Numbered from the stretch's first letter, positions 10,744 to 20,448 are shown. The stretch: 64,000 nt of DNA from Fragilariopsis cylindrus CCMP1102 (GCA_900095095.1 FMBT01000331.1:124001-188000); one strand, 5' to 3'. Made by a program: numbers and translations. Notes: generated by a model from the sequence alone, not told the origin.

Positions 10744-11655
10744 TCAATTTTTTGACATGAGAAATGCTTTTTCAATTTTTTTACGTGCAGCTTTAGCTTC
10801 GTCAGAATTTTCAATAATCAATTCTTTCGTACGACGTTGTTGATATTGCTCGGGTGTTTCTTGTAGGGCAATACTATAGGATTTAGAATTCCGTCCTACC
10901 TGACAACGTTGTATGGCTTGTACCATCTCATCTTTCGAACAGGCAGCAGGATCATTATCTTCCTCGGGAGTATCATCATCATCATCATTTCCATCCTCCT
11001 TATCCTCCTCCTTATCATTATCATCATCATCAACAACTTCTTCTTCATTCTCTTTCTTCAATGATGCCAAGACATCTTGAAATCTTGGATCATCGATACG
11101 ATTTTTACCAAAAATATCTAATTCTTTTTTCATTGATGCCTGTATACCATCGGAATGATAGACTTGTTTGACACGACTTTGATAATAATCGATAATAATT
11201 CGGATACATTTTTCTATCGATGTTATATTACAACTGTTTGTTACTTTATATAACCATTCGTAATGGAATGTATGTATCGCCAAAATAGTTGTCTTAGTTG
11301 TTGGTGCTGGTGGTGGTGCATCATCTTCTTCTACTTCTACTTCTTTCATTGTACCTAAATTAATTTTTAAATGTTGATCGGCACGTGCACCCACATGACA
11401 ATGTAAACAACGGATTGTTTTAAAAATTAATTTTTTGATAGGGGATGGTTCGGAATTTGCCGTATATATCAAATGTCGTAATATTTCATCAACTGAATCA
11501 AATTGATATTTTTTCTGGGAGGTTATAAGCCATTCATTATGGATGGACATCACTGGCCAACTTTGTTTGTGTGGTAAACACATCCGTACTTTATCTTGTG
11601 GTGTTTGTGAGGGTGGTAATGGCCATCGACTTATATCACTGGATCGGATCGACAT
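10744..11655 (-). CDS. Conserved hypothetical protein with internal duplication and acidic linker
   Basis: Single-exon gene of 303 aa from the ATG at 11653-11655. Two related blocks are visible. The first, about residues 35-95, reads VMSIHNEWLITSQKKYQFDS, then EILRHLIYTAN and IRCLHCHVGAR. The second, about residues 125-170, reads ILAIHTFHYEWLYKVTN, then SIEKCIRIIIDYYQSR. They share a [I/S]H-x(1-3)-EWL core followed by a helix of about 20 residues, so I infer an ancient internal duplication. A strongly Asp/Glu-rich linker (about 205-240) and a Lys-rich C-terminal helix follow. There are no catalytic motifs, signal peptide or TM segment. Divergent from the DUF1275 gene at 12508. Function unknown. 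Confidence 0.7.
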   Translation of the reverse strand: MSIRSSDISRWPLPPSQTPQDKVRMCLPHKQSWPVMSIHNEWLITSQKKYQFDSVDEILRHLIYTANSEPSPIKKLIFKTIRCLHCHVGARADQHLKINLGTMKEVEVEEDDAPPPAPTTKTTILAIHTFHYEWLYKVTNSCNITSIEKCIRIIIDYYQSRVKQVYHSDGIQASMKKELDIFGKNRIDDPRFQDVLASLKKENEEEVVDDDDNDKEEDKEDGNDDDDDTPEEDNDPAACSKDEMVQAIQRCQVGRNSKSYSIALQETPEQYQQRRTKELIIENSDEAKAARKKIEKAFLMSKN

Positions 11656-12507
11656 TTTATTGGTAATTGATTCTTTTTTTCGTTTTCGTTTTTTCTCTAT
11701 TGTAATGGGAATATGACAAGAGAGCTTTGGCAGGATATGGAATAGAGGATTGTGTTGTTGTTGTTGTTTTGTTCCTGTTCCTGTTCCTGTTGTTGTTTGT
11801 GTCGCTTGTGTCGTTTTATGTTGTATTTGTCAGGGGTAATAAATTGGTATTTGTTAGTTACGTACTGGTACGGTGTGCAAATGTAGCTACTGTAGCGGTC
11901 AGCCAATGATGATGATGATGATGATGATGATGTGTAATTGCAATGGAAGAAAAAAATGACAATTCTTTGTTCACTGAATGAATGAATCGAAGAATCAAAG
12001 AATCATACCGTTACTTTATCGTGAGTCAGAGCGAAACAAAGTTTCCCGCGCCTTCCAACGATTTTTTGGCGCGAGCGAACCTGACATATGATTATTTATT
12101 TATTTGAAAATAAAAGCATAAACACGTTTGAAAAAAGAGTCAGTCAGTCGAATAATTGAATAAAATTAAAAGCGATATTGAAAAAAAAAGATACTGTATG
12201 AATCCAAATCAATATCAATCGACTATCAACACATAAATAATACTTCGCCAAACGCTAAACAAACATATGAACTCAAAAGAAAAGCGAAAGGGAATCGAAT
12301 CATCTGGCAATAATCGTTGTCCAAGCTCCGTTTTTATATTTGATGAGTGAAGTGATGACAAGTAAACTTGGTTGAAATATAAAGTTGTACAAGTACATAC
12401 TGATAGGATTTTGTGAAATGAAAGAGGATAGCAGCTAGCTAGACCTAACTAACGGATAAGTAATACAATACAGGATTCGATACAAGCACAAGCACAAACG
12501 CAAACGC

Positions 12508-13380
12508 ATGCACTCAACAACAACAACAACAACAACGTCAGATCATAATATGATAAAACCATTTTATCTACGCCTCCTGATTGCATCAATATTATCATTC
12601 TCGTGTGGTTGGATAGACGTACTTGGGATTGTACGATTTAAATTATTTTTTGCAATGTGTACTGGGAATCTTATATATTTCGGATTGAGTATATCACCAG
12701 ATCCGATAAGATTGGCAGCCGGTGTAGATAAAAGTCCATTCCTATATCTAGGTATAATTTTATGTAACACATTAGGATGTTTCACATATCATTGGTGTAT
12801 AAATAAACGACAAAGACCATTGTCATTTTCCTTGGAGGGATTCCGTCTTGGACCAGGAATGTGTGTTGCGTTAATAACTACTACACCAGGAATTATTGTA
12901 TTTGTGATACAATCTTCATACAGCAGCCTAGACGCGAGTAGATCTCCATGGTTTGGTCTATTACTTGCACCGTGCTTTGGTGCAATGAATGCTATGACAA
13001 TCGAATCACCTTTAAATTGTTCGGCAATTCTGATGACAGGTAATTTACAACAATTGTGTAAGCATGCAGTTGAATATATTGAAACCGGTGGACGGATAGG
13101 TCATTACAATCATCATGCATTTGAATTGGGTGCTATCATGCCATTATTTTCACTAGCAGGAGCTGCATCCTTTGCAGGTATGCTGTGGTTGAATGATGGA
13201 CAATTTTATACATCCTATTGGGCATCAATCCCACCATTCTTTATGGTAGTAATAACATTTATCCTGTATGATTATTTAGCAAAGTATATGGTAAAAGAAG
13301 AGCAAGAACAAGGGCAGGAACAGGAACATGAGCATGAACAAACAGTAACAGCATCAATAATATTACGACTAGGGGATTGA
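12508..13380 (+). CDS. DUF1275 (YoaK-like) multi-pass membrane protein
   Basis: Single-exon gene of 290 aa. Hydrophobic segments occur near residues 15-40, 45-65, 72-92, 105-130, 150-170, 200-222 and 238-258. Family landmarks are present: SCGWIDVLGIVRF with MCTGNLIYFG early on, then LLLAPCFGAMNAMTIE and a second TGNLQQL. The paired TGN motifs and the central GAMNA are characteristic of DUF1275, a family of bacterial-type inner-membrane proteins of unknown transport role that is sporadic in algae. A second possible start is at 12550. The C-terminus is a Glu/Gln-rich repeat tail, and the last 37 bp of the gene, stop included, are duplicated just downstream. The bacterial affinity of the family raises the possibility of ancient horizontal transfer. 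Confidence 0.8.
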   Translation: MHSTTTTTTTSDHNMIKPFYLRLLIASILSFSCGWIDVLGIVRFKLFFAMCTGNLIYFGLSISPDPIRLAAGVDKSPFLYLGIILCNTLGCFTYHWCINKRQRPLSFSLEGFRLGPGMCVALITTTPGIIVFVIQSSYSSLDASRSPWFGLLLAPCFGAMNAMTIESPLNCSAILMTGNLQQLCKHAVEYIETGGRIGHYNHHAFELGAIMPLFSLAGAASFAGMLWLNDGQFYTSYWASIPPFFMVVITFILYDYLAKYMVKEEQEQGQEQEHEHEQTVTASIILRLGD

Positions 13381-13424
13381 AAGAAGTAGTAACAGCATCA
13401 ATAATATTACGACTAGGGAATTGA
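13344..13424 (+). repeat. Tandem duplication of the DUF1275 gene 3' end
   Basis: The 37 bp at 13344-13380 recur at 13388-13424 with one difference (GGGGATTGA against GGGAATTGA). The copy carries the last eleven codons and the stop, separated by seven bases. Confidence 0.9.
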
Positions 13425-13633
13425 CTTTAGTAGAGCCAATTCGTGAGAAAAATAGGACTTATACAACAGACGATATAGAAAATAATGAGTACAAGATATC
13501 AACCCGAATTGAAAGTACAATTGCGTCGACAACGATAGACAACGAGGGGTAATGACGGTACTGAATAATGATAAAAATAATACAGTAATTATTATTGGTT
13601 TTAACTAGAAGTCTAGCCGATGAGTGTGAATAT

Positions 13634-14125
13634 TTATGATAGGAAGCTCGTCATACTGAACTCTTTAGTTGAGTTACCACTATCCTTGAGAAGATTGAGA
13701 ACTTCGCGGTTCATCTTCTTGTTGGAATGTATAGCACCAAGATTACACTCAATTTTACAGTGGGCTTCATACTCGTAAAGATCAACTGTGTGATGGACGA
13801 ATCCTCTTGTATGATTCTTGATGGTAGCTTCGTCACGATTGAATTCAGATAAAATACGGCTTGGGCCCCTTCCCATATCATGGTTTCCTTCCCAATCCAA
13901 AAGATAGATCTTGCTGTTGGTGACTGCACAGATCATCACTGGCGTAACGCCATATTTCTTAAAATCATGGATATACTTCATGTTATAATTAGATAAACAT
14001 CCAGAATAGATAGAACCTACAACTCGCTCTCCGAAACTGAGTGAAACATCAAAAATTCCGACTGCTACTACTTCTTTATTCAGGAATGCAGAAGTTTCTT
14101 TTTGTAATTGACGAGAGTTTGCCAT
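13634..14125 (-). CDS. Conserved hypothetical protein (163 aa)
   Basis: Single-exon gene starting at the ATG at 14123-14125. The sequence is mixed alpha/beta without low-complexity runs. It contains VVAVGIFDVSLSFGERVVGS, VMICAVTNSKIYLLDWEG and VDLYEYEAHCKIECNLGAI. The alternating hydrophobic strands and the pattern of a short domain ending in a basic helix suggest a small beta-barrel or PH-like fold, but I cannot name the family. No TM or signal peptide. It converges with the DUF1275 gene, and a ~140-bp tandem repeat sits immediately upstream, in its likely promoter. Confidence 0.65.
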   Translation of the reverse strand: MANSRQLQKETSAFLNKEVVAVGIFDVSLSFGERVVGSIYSGCLSNYNMKYIHDFKKYGVTPVMICAVTNSKIYLLDWEGNHDMGRGPSRILSEFNRDEATIKNHTRGFVHHTVDLYEYEAHCKIECNLGAIHSNKKMNREVLNLLKDSGNSTKEFSMTSFLS

Positions 14126-14207
14126 GATATTATCTTCCGTTTATTGATAGAGTATTTTGTCTTGTTTTGCTTGAGTTTGTGTTTGTTGTGAAACTTTAGA
14201 TATTGAT

Positions 14208-14523
14208 TTTATGAGAAGATGAAAGCTACAGTTTAATACGTTACTAACGTTAATTAGTTCTTTTTTAGCTCTTACTGGTTAACTTTTATTCATCGCAATT
14301 TCATCTCGTGATTACTCTACATAAAAGCACAACTGTTTGAGCATGCATTTATGAGAAGATGAAAGCTACAGTTCAATACGTTACTAACGTTAGTTAGTTC
14401 TTCTACAGCTCTTACTGGTTAACTTTTATTCATCGCAATTTCATCTCGTGATTACTACTGATATTTTTTCAATATCCAATCGGAAAACTTTCTACATAAA
14501 AGCACGATTGTTTGAGCATGCAT
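14208..14523 (+). repeat. Two-copy tandem repeat (~140 bp) with an inverted arm
   Basis: Copy 1 is 14208-14347 and copy 2 is 14348-14523. Both start TTTATGAGAAGATGAAAGC and end near TTTGAGCATGCA. Copy 2 carries an extra ~36 bp (ATATTTTTTCAATATCC region) near 14458-14492. The motif AATTTCATCTCGTGA in each copy recurs as its reverse complement at 14535-14549, so the array can fold into alternative hairpins. It lies upstream of the gene at 13634-14125. Confidence 0.9.
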
Positions 14524-15097
14524 TTTTAAGTCGCTCACGAGATGAAATTAAAGAAACACTACGGTACAGTACAAGTCGTAGGTATACCAGGTACTACAGT
14601 CAATAAGCAACGAACCCAGTAAAAACGCGCATAAAAGATATTCATGAGGAATGGGCTGAGGCCTTTTAGATGCATCATCGTTCCCCATCTTTATTTTTAT
14701 TCTTTGCTTTCTATTTTCTTTGAATATTTGGTGTTCACATGATACAAGTACACTTTTATCTTCTAATGGTATATATGATTACTCATCAACATCAGAATCA
14801 AATATATCAAATCATAAATCAAAAATCATCGCCTATAATGTCAATAAAAGTGGTACGCCGTACGGACTCAACCGTGACTGTTCAGTCACGATTCCTTCTT
14901 TGGGCCATCGAGCCTTATTGATTATTGTTCCGACGACATGAAAATCATGATTTGGAAATAAGAAAAGAAAAAATAGAATGCGGAAGGAATCTGTGAGGAA
15001 CCATGTAGGCTACTTACGGTAAAGATATACAAGGACAACGGACAAGGGAAGCAGTAGAAAAACAACAACGACGAATGCGGTTATCGCATACGGTAGA

Positions 15098-17449
15098 ATG
15101 AAATCAACTACTTTATCAGTAATAGTAGTGATAGGAATTCTGACGATTCTTCAATTACGTGAAAGTTTTCGTCCCATCATCACAACATCAGAATCAGAAT
15201 TGTTGTCGACGACGACGATAACGATGAAAAATATTACAAATACAAATACAATAATAACGAATAGCAGTAAAAGTACACATAACAACAACAATAGTACAAC
15301 GAAACACGAAAAGAATGTTGACGTTGACGTTGGCGTTAATGATGATGATAATGATTGGTTTGATCGTAATCGTTGGCATAAATACCCTTCGAACGATAAT
15401 AAAAGTATGATCGCACCACCATATGAACAATGTTTTTACATTGAAGATGTTTGTCGATTTCGACCATCCGGCTCTTCATCAGAACAAAAATGGGTCTACT
15501 ACAATAGTACTAGCACAAGAACAAGTACAAGTACAAGTACAAGATATCAACCCAATTTGGAAGTACTTTTCCATAAAAATTCCTCCACAAAAAAAAGAAA
15601 TGGTCAAATAATTCCTAAAGAAAAAAGAAATAAACCAGATACACAATTGACCAAATCAAATAGGATGATAATATCTGCAGCATTGGATTTGGATTTGGAG
15701 AATAATGATCATCATCATCATCATCATCATCCTGACTACGACGACGAAAGCGATATTAGTAAACAACAACAACGGTGTAGTAGACGTGACGGTGAAGAAA
15801 AAGATTCATTGGATATATCATGGTCAAACATAACAAATCATATTGTACTTCATTCAGCTCATTCACATATGTTAGGTGAATTTTATGCAAGAATATTCCA
15901 TCCTTTGGTCCAATTGATACATTCAGTTTCAGTCTCAGGTAAAAATGATTCGTCGTCATTGTTATCGTCGTCGTCGTCATTTCAAAAAAATACTCAATTG
16001 TATATTTTTCCTTCCTATGATTACACTATACGAGATTGGAAAACAACATTACTAGAAAGTTATTATGCATTTTTGGGTCTATACAATGATAATAAACCAC
16101 TATCATTTATGTCATTGATTGAAGCTGATGAGTCTACCACTGATACAAGTACAAACTCCGTGAATTCTTCGAGCTCATCATCTTCATCCTCGTCGTCGTC
16201 CTCCTTCTCCTCATGTCAATGTATGAAACGATTATTCTTTTGTGGTTTTCGTAAAGTTGATGGTAAGGATCGAATACGTAACGAATTAACAAATGTATTA
16301 AATATTGTACCAACAAAGCAAATTTATAGAAGAAAGATGGCACCCGACGATGAACGCCGGCACCAACACCACGTTTCTACTATTGATAACACTACAGATA
16401 CGAGTACAAGTACAAGTAATGATCATGTTGATGATGATGAACAGAGTCTTCGTGTAGTGGTGCCATTGGTCGATTATGATTTTTTAAAGCGTGATGTCCG
16501 ATCAAGGATTACAAATAATGGAGAAATGCGTTCCCTTGTACGTAATTATCGTATTTCAATGTATGCGAAATACGTTGACAGTACGATATTAAACAGAACA
16601 AAGTATTCATTCTCTGATCAAGATGATAGAATACAGGGATGGAAAATTATTGGATTAACACAACGATCAACACGACGAGTATGGAGGAATTTAGGTTCAT
16701 CATTGAATGCATGTCATGACGATGCAACATTTCAGATGAAACAAAATAAAGTTTTATGTGTTGTGATTAATCTTGAAGATAGTATTATGCTGGATCCCAT
16801 ACAACACATTATTGTCCATAGTGGATTAGATGGACTTATTGGTGTCCATGGGGCACAATTAACGGAAGCAATATTTATGAAAGAAGATTCGTTAATTGTT
16901 GAATTTTTACCATTTATTTTAGACGTTGTAGGGGGAAGAAAACAACATGGATTTTGGACTAAATCTGTTACAATACCAACACCGTTAGGGATAATATATA
17001 ATAATACAGATTTGAATCATATTGGTTATCCACTTGATATACGGAGTGTATCACATATTGATTGTACAAGAAAGGATGTCCAAATAAAACAACGGATAAC
17101 TTTATCTCAATGTTTATCATCACGAGGAGGAAATAATGGGACTAATCGTTGGGACAATCGTGATTTTTCTGTCCCAGTCGATGCTGTTATTGATATCCTT
17201 AATCGTTTCGTTGTAAATAAACCAAACAAATGTTCTGACTTTGTACGATCAGCGGAAGATCATTACGTTCTATATAACGTCAATTGTGTAGACGATGAAG
17301 ATGAAGAAGGAAGAGATGATAATGATACTACAACATCGTCATCATCGTCATCATCATTATCATCATTATCTGTCCATCATTTTTATAGAAAACAGGATTG
17401 GCATACAAACAAAACAAGATCATCTCAAAAATATTGGAATGTGTTTTAA
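15098..17449 (+). CDS. GT61-like (DUF563) glycosyltransferase, type II membrane protein
   Basis: Single-exon gene of 783 aa. A hydrophobic anchor at residues 5-20 (LSVIVVIGILTILQL) follows a very short cytosolic tail, the classical Golgi type II layout. Then come a long Asn/Ser/Thr-rich stem with many N-glycosylation sequons and His and Ser runs. The catalytic part includes IVLHSAHSHMLGEFYARIFH (donor-domain start) and, around residues 575-605, GLIGVHGAQLTEAIFM ... LIVEFLP. That is the G-x-H-G-A-x-L-T ... E-x-x-P signature of GT61/DUF563 enzymes such as plant beta-xylosyltransferase and EOGT. The likely role is transfer of a sugar from a nucleotide donor to glycoproteins or polysaccharide in the Golgi. 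Donor sugar and acceptor cannot be read from the sequence. Confidence 0.8.
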   Translation: MKSTTLSVIVVIGILTILQLRESFRPIITTSESELLSTTTITMKNITNTNTIITNSSKSTHNNNNSTTKHEKNVDVDVGVNDDDNDWFDRNRWHKYPSNDNKSMIAPPYEQCFYIEDVCRFRPSGSSSEQKWVYYNSTSTRTSTSTSTRYQPNLEVLFHKNSSTKKRNGQIIPKEKRNKPDTQLTKSNRMIISAALDLDLENNDHHHHHHHPDYDDESDISKQQQRCSRRDGEEKDSLDISWSNITNHIVLHSAHSHMLGEFYARIFHPLVQLIHSVSVSGKNDSSSLLSSSSSFQKNTQLYIFPSYDYTIRDWKTTLLESYYAFLGLYNDNKPLSFMSLIEADESTTDTSTNSVNSSSSSSSSSSSSSFSSCQCMKRLFFCGFRKVDGKDRIRNELTNVLNIVPTKQIYRRKMAPDDERRHQHHVSTIDNTTDTSTSTSNDHVDDDEQSLRVVVPLVDYDFLKRDVRSRITNNGEMRSLVRNYRISMYAKYVDSTILNRTKYSFSDQDDRIQGWKIIGLTQRSTRRVWRNLGSSLNACHDDATFQMKQNKVLCVVINLEDSIMLDPIQHIIVHSGLDGLIGVHGAQLTEAIFMKEDSLIVEFLPFILDVVGGRKQHGFWTKSVTIPTPLGIIYNNTDLNHIGYPLDIRSVSHIDCTRKDVQIKQRITLSQCLSSRGGNNGTNRWDNRDFSVPVDAVIDILNRFVVNKPNKCSDFVRSAEDHYVLYNVNCVDDEDEEGRDDNDTTTSSSSSSSLSSLSVHHFYRKQDWHTNKTRSSQKYWNVF

Positions 17450-17663
17450 TAAAAATATAATGTAATATAAGCCTGCTCATTTTTGTTGACGACGATTTAC
17501 ATTGTATAAACTGCTAGCTAAGTTATATTGTGTTTTAATCCTCTCTTTCCCATTTTCATTTTCTTCTTTTCATTTTTAAATTTATATATATATATATAAC
17601 TCAATCCAAATCCAGCTCCAATTCCAACTCCAACTCAATATTTATTTGATTTTATCTTATGTT

Positions 17664-18518
17664 TTATGATGCTGTAGTAGCAGCAGCTGCTTTACATCTC
17701 CATCGGATACCACGTGATTCTAAATCTTCTTCAATATCACGATCAAAGTTCCCGGTAATACTAATGGCATACACGCCTGGTAAGTATCCATCGGTACGAA
17801 TCCATTTCGCAGCCCAGGATTCACGTGGATCCATTAATGCTGCTGCACCTTCATAAAATGCGGAGGTACAGACATTAGCACGTTCGGGATTATCAATCAT
17901 ATCTAAAAAGGGACAATTTTCACAACCTACATTATATACATACAATTTTAAATTTACAAGATGAAAAAGAGAGAAATAGATAGAAAGAAAACAAAGAAAG
18001 TTTAGTAGCGAAATAATACAAAAAACGTTTGGTAATGAACCAGTTTCTTTTTTTAACACGAGAGAAATCCATTTCCCATTTCCTTTTTGTTTTATTTCAT
18101 TTTGCAACTAAAACAATTTGCAACTGAAATGTATTATGGTGTCGTAGTCCGGTCGCATCGTCCGGTCAATAGAAAAGAGTAGTTCTCTTCTTCTTTTCTA
18201 TAGACAGACACTCAGTTATTGTTCATTTTCATTGTTGTTGAACATTTTATTATGTAACGACTGTAACGTACCATCATTAATAAATTGTTCTAATGTTTTT
18301 AATATACCACATCGTTTACAGGCACGTATACCACGAATTGCATTTGGTACCGATGCTTCAGCTAAATCAGCAACCTGTTGTGGAACTTCCACACCACCAT
18401 CACCACCATCACCACCATCACCACCATCACCACCATCACCACCATCACCACCACCATCATCAAGTTCACCACCACGACTATCAAGTCCACCTACTTCTTC
18501 TTGATCTTGATCGTCCAT
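17664..18518 (-). CDS. SPT4: Transcription elongation factor SPT4
   Basis: Two exons: 18272-18518 and 17664-17926, with a 345-bp intron (17927-18271) having GTACGT and TAG ends. The spliced product is 169 aa. After a Gly/Asp-rich N-terminus encoded by a 9-bp minisatellite it reads RACKRCGILKTLEQFINDG joined to CENCPFLDM, then TSAFYEGAAALMDPRESWAA and GYLPGVYAISITG. This matches Spt4 throughout: two C-x2-C pairs form the zinc finger, and the S-W-x-x-K-W and PG-x-YA-x-S-x-TG blocks are diagnostic. Spt4 pairs with the NGN domain of Spt5 (DSIF) to support RNA polymerase II processivity. The usual family length is about 110-120 aa; the excess is the N-terminal acidic/Gly extension. The intron splits the zinc finger in phase 1. 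Confidence 0.95.
18389..18455. repeat. (CACCATCAC)n minisatellite inside SPT4 exon 1
   Basis: A 9-bp unit CACCATCAC repeated about seven times. On the minus strand it encodes GGD tripeptide repeats in the N-terminus of SPT4. His-rich and Pro-rich plus-strand frames over it are artefacts. Confidence 0.9.
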
Positions 18519-18774
18519 ACTAATGCCAAAATTAAATTTAAATCTTGTTTGTATTGTATATGTTATTGAATAATTGTTGCGGCTTTAAGTATTTTGAGAT
18601 ATTTGTTATTTGGTTTTGAACACAAGTCAATGTAGTAGTACAGTACACAGTAAAGGCAAGGTTACAATGATGATGTTGTCTTTATTTATTTTATTTTATT
18701 TTATTTGTGTCGGTTGCTGTCCATGTGATGTTCTTGCGTGTTTTGTTGTTGTAAAAAATGTACAAGTTACTAAC

Positions 18775-18837
18775 CAACGTTACTTCCTTTCATACGTGGA
18801 TAAATAAATAAAATGTATATAAATAAATACATCATCG
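18775..18837 (+). repeat. Dispersed repeat B, copy 1 (copy 2 at 22859-22917)
   Basis: Both copies share CAACGTTACTTC, TTTCATACGTGGATAAATAA, a run of AATAAAAT and AAATACATCA, with small differences. Copy 1 lies directly before repeat A copy 2, forming a ~180-bp composite upstream of the gene at 19048. Copy 2 lies in the gene-poor stretch at 22.6-24 kb and follows a GGTTCGCGCCCG motif. Confidence 0.75.
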
Positions 18838-18874
18838 CATCCCCCAACAAAAATCCGGACTGCGAACAAAGACA

Positions 18875-18957
18875 CGAGGCGCGGGCGAGCGAACCGCATT
18901 TTTTTCAAATAATATAAAGAAAGAAAGAAATATATTGATATAAAATATCTACAGTAA
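18875..18957 (+). repeat. Dispersed repeat A, copy 2
   Basis: Matches 591-670 in order and orientation: CGAGGC, GGGCGAGCGAACCGCATTTT, AATATAAAGAAAGAAAGAAA and ATATCTACAGTAA. It ends 90 bp before the start codon at 19048, compatible with a core-promoter role. Confidence 0.7.
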
Positions 18958-19047
18958 AGCTAAGCTTGTTACACACACACAACTGTAATTAAAAATAAAA
19001 AAAAGAACAAACAGACAAAGTCGAAGATAGATTGAAAGGTAAAAGTT

Positions 19048-20448
19048 ATGATGAACGCCAATATTGATAACGAAGTGGATCATCATCAGCAAGCTGTTCT
19101 TACTGCTCGCAGGAGAAGACTTCGTCTCGAATTGACTACTGTCCTTCAACAAACAGAAGAATTTCCTTTTCGATTAAAAAATAAAGTGGATGAATTAGTT
19201 CAAATTATCCTTCGTGCTATGAACGCCAATATTGATAACGAAGAGGATCGTCATCATCAGCAAGCTGCTGCTGCTGTTGCTAACGACGATGATGGTCGTA
19301 GGAGAAGACGTCTCGAATTGATTACGGTCCTTCAACAAACTGAAGAAGAATTTCCTTTTCGATATGAAAATAAAATTGATCAATTAGTTGAAACTTTCCT
19401 TGATGATTTTAAGGATGATACTCATGATATGATTTGTGAACGTGACTATGGCGATGGTAATTATCAGGGACTAGATAGCGATCGTGATACAAAAGCTGAA
19501 TTTGAAACTGTACTGCGATTATTTCCTAGCGTTTTGACAAGAAGAAAAGAAATTGTATATTATGAAGACGACGATGATGAGGAGGGGCAGGTCCAACTTG
19601 TTACCTACCGGTATCCAATTGAATTTCTCGCATGGACTGCGAAAGCTGTTTCTTTCCTCCCTCTCGTAGCTAGTCTAGCAATAGAGCTTGGATTGTTTGA
19701 TGAGCAGCAACGAGGAGGATTATTATGTCTAGAATCACGAGGCAATATTGTTTTGCACTATCTCATGATGACTGACAAAATTGATAGTCAGGAACATCAC
19801 GAATCAGTTGACACTAAATATCTACAAGTTTTGATACAATTGAGAAAATTGGGTCTTCTAAAGAAAGAAGACATTAAAAGTTATGGCTTATTGAGCAAAT
19901 TGTGTGATCAAAAATATTTTGCAGAGAAGAGAATTAGGTTCTTGGTCGAATGGGATCCTTCCACATTATTACACCCCGAGCAACGTGATGAGCTACTACC
20001 ACTCCATTACGCTATAGGGGGATGCCCTTCTCCCGCCATGCAAAGACTTCAATTCGTATTCGAATATGGAATTCATTATTTTCCCAAGAAGAAAGGAATT
20101 AGTCTGTTATTCAAGAAAAACAATCATGGTAGATATACACCCTTCCAATATGCTTGTAAGAGATTTGGAGAGGAACAGGTGATCAAGATGATAGAAGATA
20201 CTTTTATTCGTTACTATTCTTCTTCGGACGATACGCCACCTTTAAATGTTGTGGATGCATTAATGACGGCAGCTATTGATGAAGGAATTCATTTAGATTG
20301 TGTGTATTTCCTGTTACGGAGACAACCTGATATTTTACAGAAACTACTATCATCAGCATCAAATTCCACGACAGCAAAGGCGACGGTAGATATAGTGGTA
20401 TTCACTAGCAATGGCAACGGCATTAATCCAAAAAAGCGGAAAAGGTAA
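19048..20448 (+). CDS. Nuclear helical-repeat (ankyrin-like) protein with duplicated N-terminus
   Basis: Single-exon gene of 466 aa. Residues 2-57 and 58-118 are tandem copies: each starts MNANIDNE, then His/Gln-rich, an RRRRLRLELTTVLQQTEE-type helix, FPFR and NK-[V/I]-D-[E/Q]-LV. The body (from about residue 150) is helical with ankyrin-like pieces: GLLCLESRGNIVLHYLM, DELLPLHYAIGGCPSPAM and GRYTPFQYACKRFGEEQVI. The spacing is consistent with degenerate ankyrin repeats of the sort expanded in diatoms. The C-terminus ends NPKKRKR, a monopartite nuclear localisation signal. A protein-interaction role in the nucleus is likely; partners are unknown. Confidence 0.75.
   Translation: MMNANIDNEVDHHQQAVLTARRRRLRLELTTVLQQTEEFPFRLKNKVDELVQIILRAMNANIDNEEDRHHQQAAAAVANDDDGRRRRRLELITVLQQTEEEFPFRYENKIDQLVETFLDDFKDDTHDMICERDYGDGNYQGLDSDRDTKAEFETVLRLFPSVLTRRKEIVYYEDDDDEEGQVQLVTYRYPIEFLAWTAKAVSFLPLVASLAIELGLFDEQQRGGLLCLESRGNIVLHYLMMTDKIDSQEHHESVDTKYLQVLIQLRKLGLLKKEDIKSYGLLSKLCDQKYFAEKRIRFLVEWDPSTLLHPEQRDELLPLHYAIGGCPSPAMQRLQFVFEYGIHYFPKKKGISLLFKKNNHGRYTPFQYACKRFGEEQVIKMIEDTFIRYYSSSDDTPPLNVVDALMTAAIDEGIHLDCVYFLLRRQPDILQKLLSSASNSTTAKATVDIVVFTSNGNGINPKKRKR

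Noticed and set aside
10446-10843. Frames over the GTTT/GTTC array on both strands
   Set aside because: Four-base periodicity gives a 4-residue repeat in every frame; this is simple sequence, not protein.
14873-14890. Perfect palindrome CGTGACTG-TT-CAGTCACG as a regulatory hairpin
   Set aside because: A single short inverted repeat, with no neighbouring gene whose regulation it would obviously serve; could be chance.
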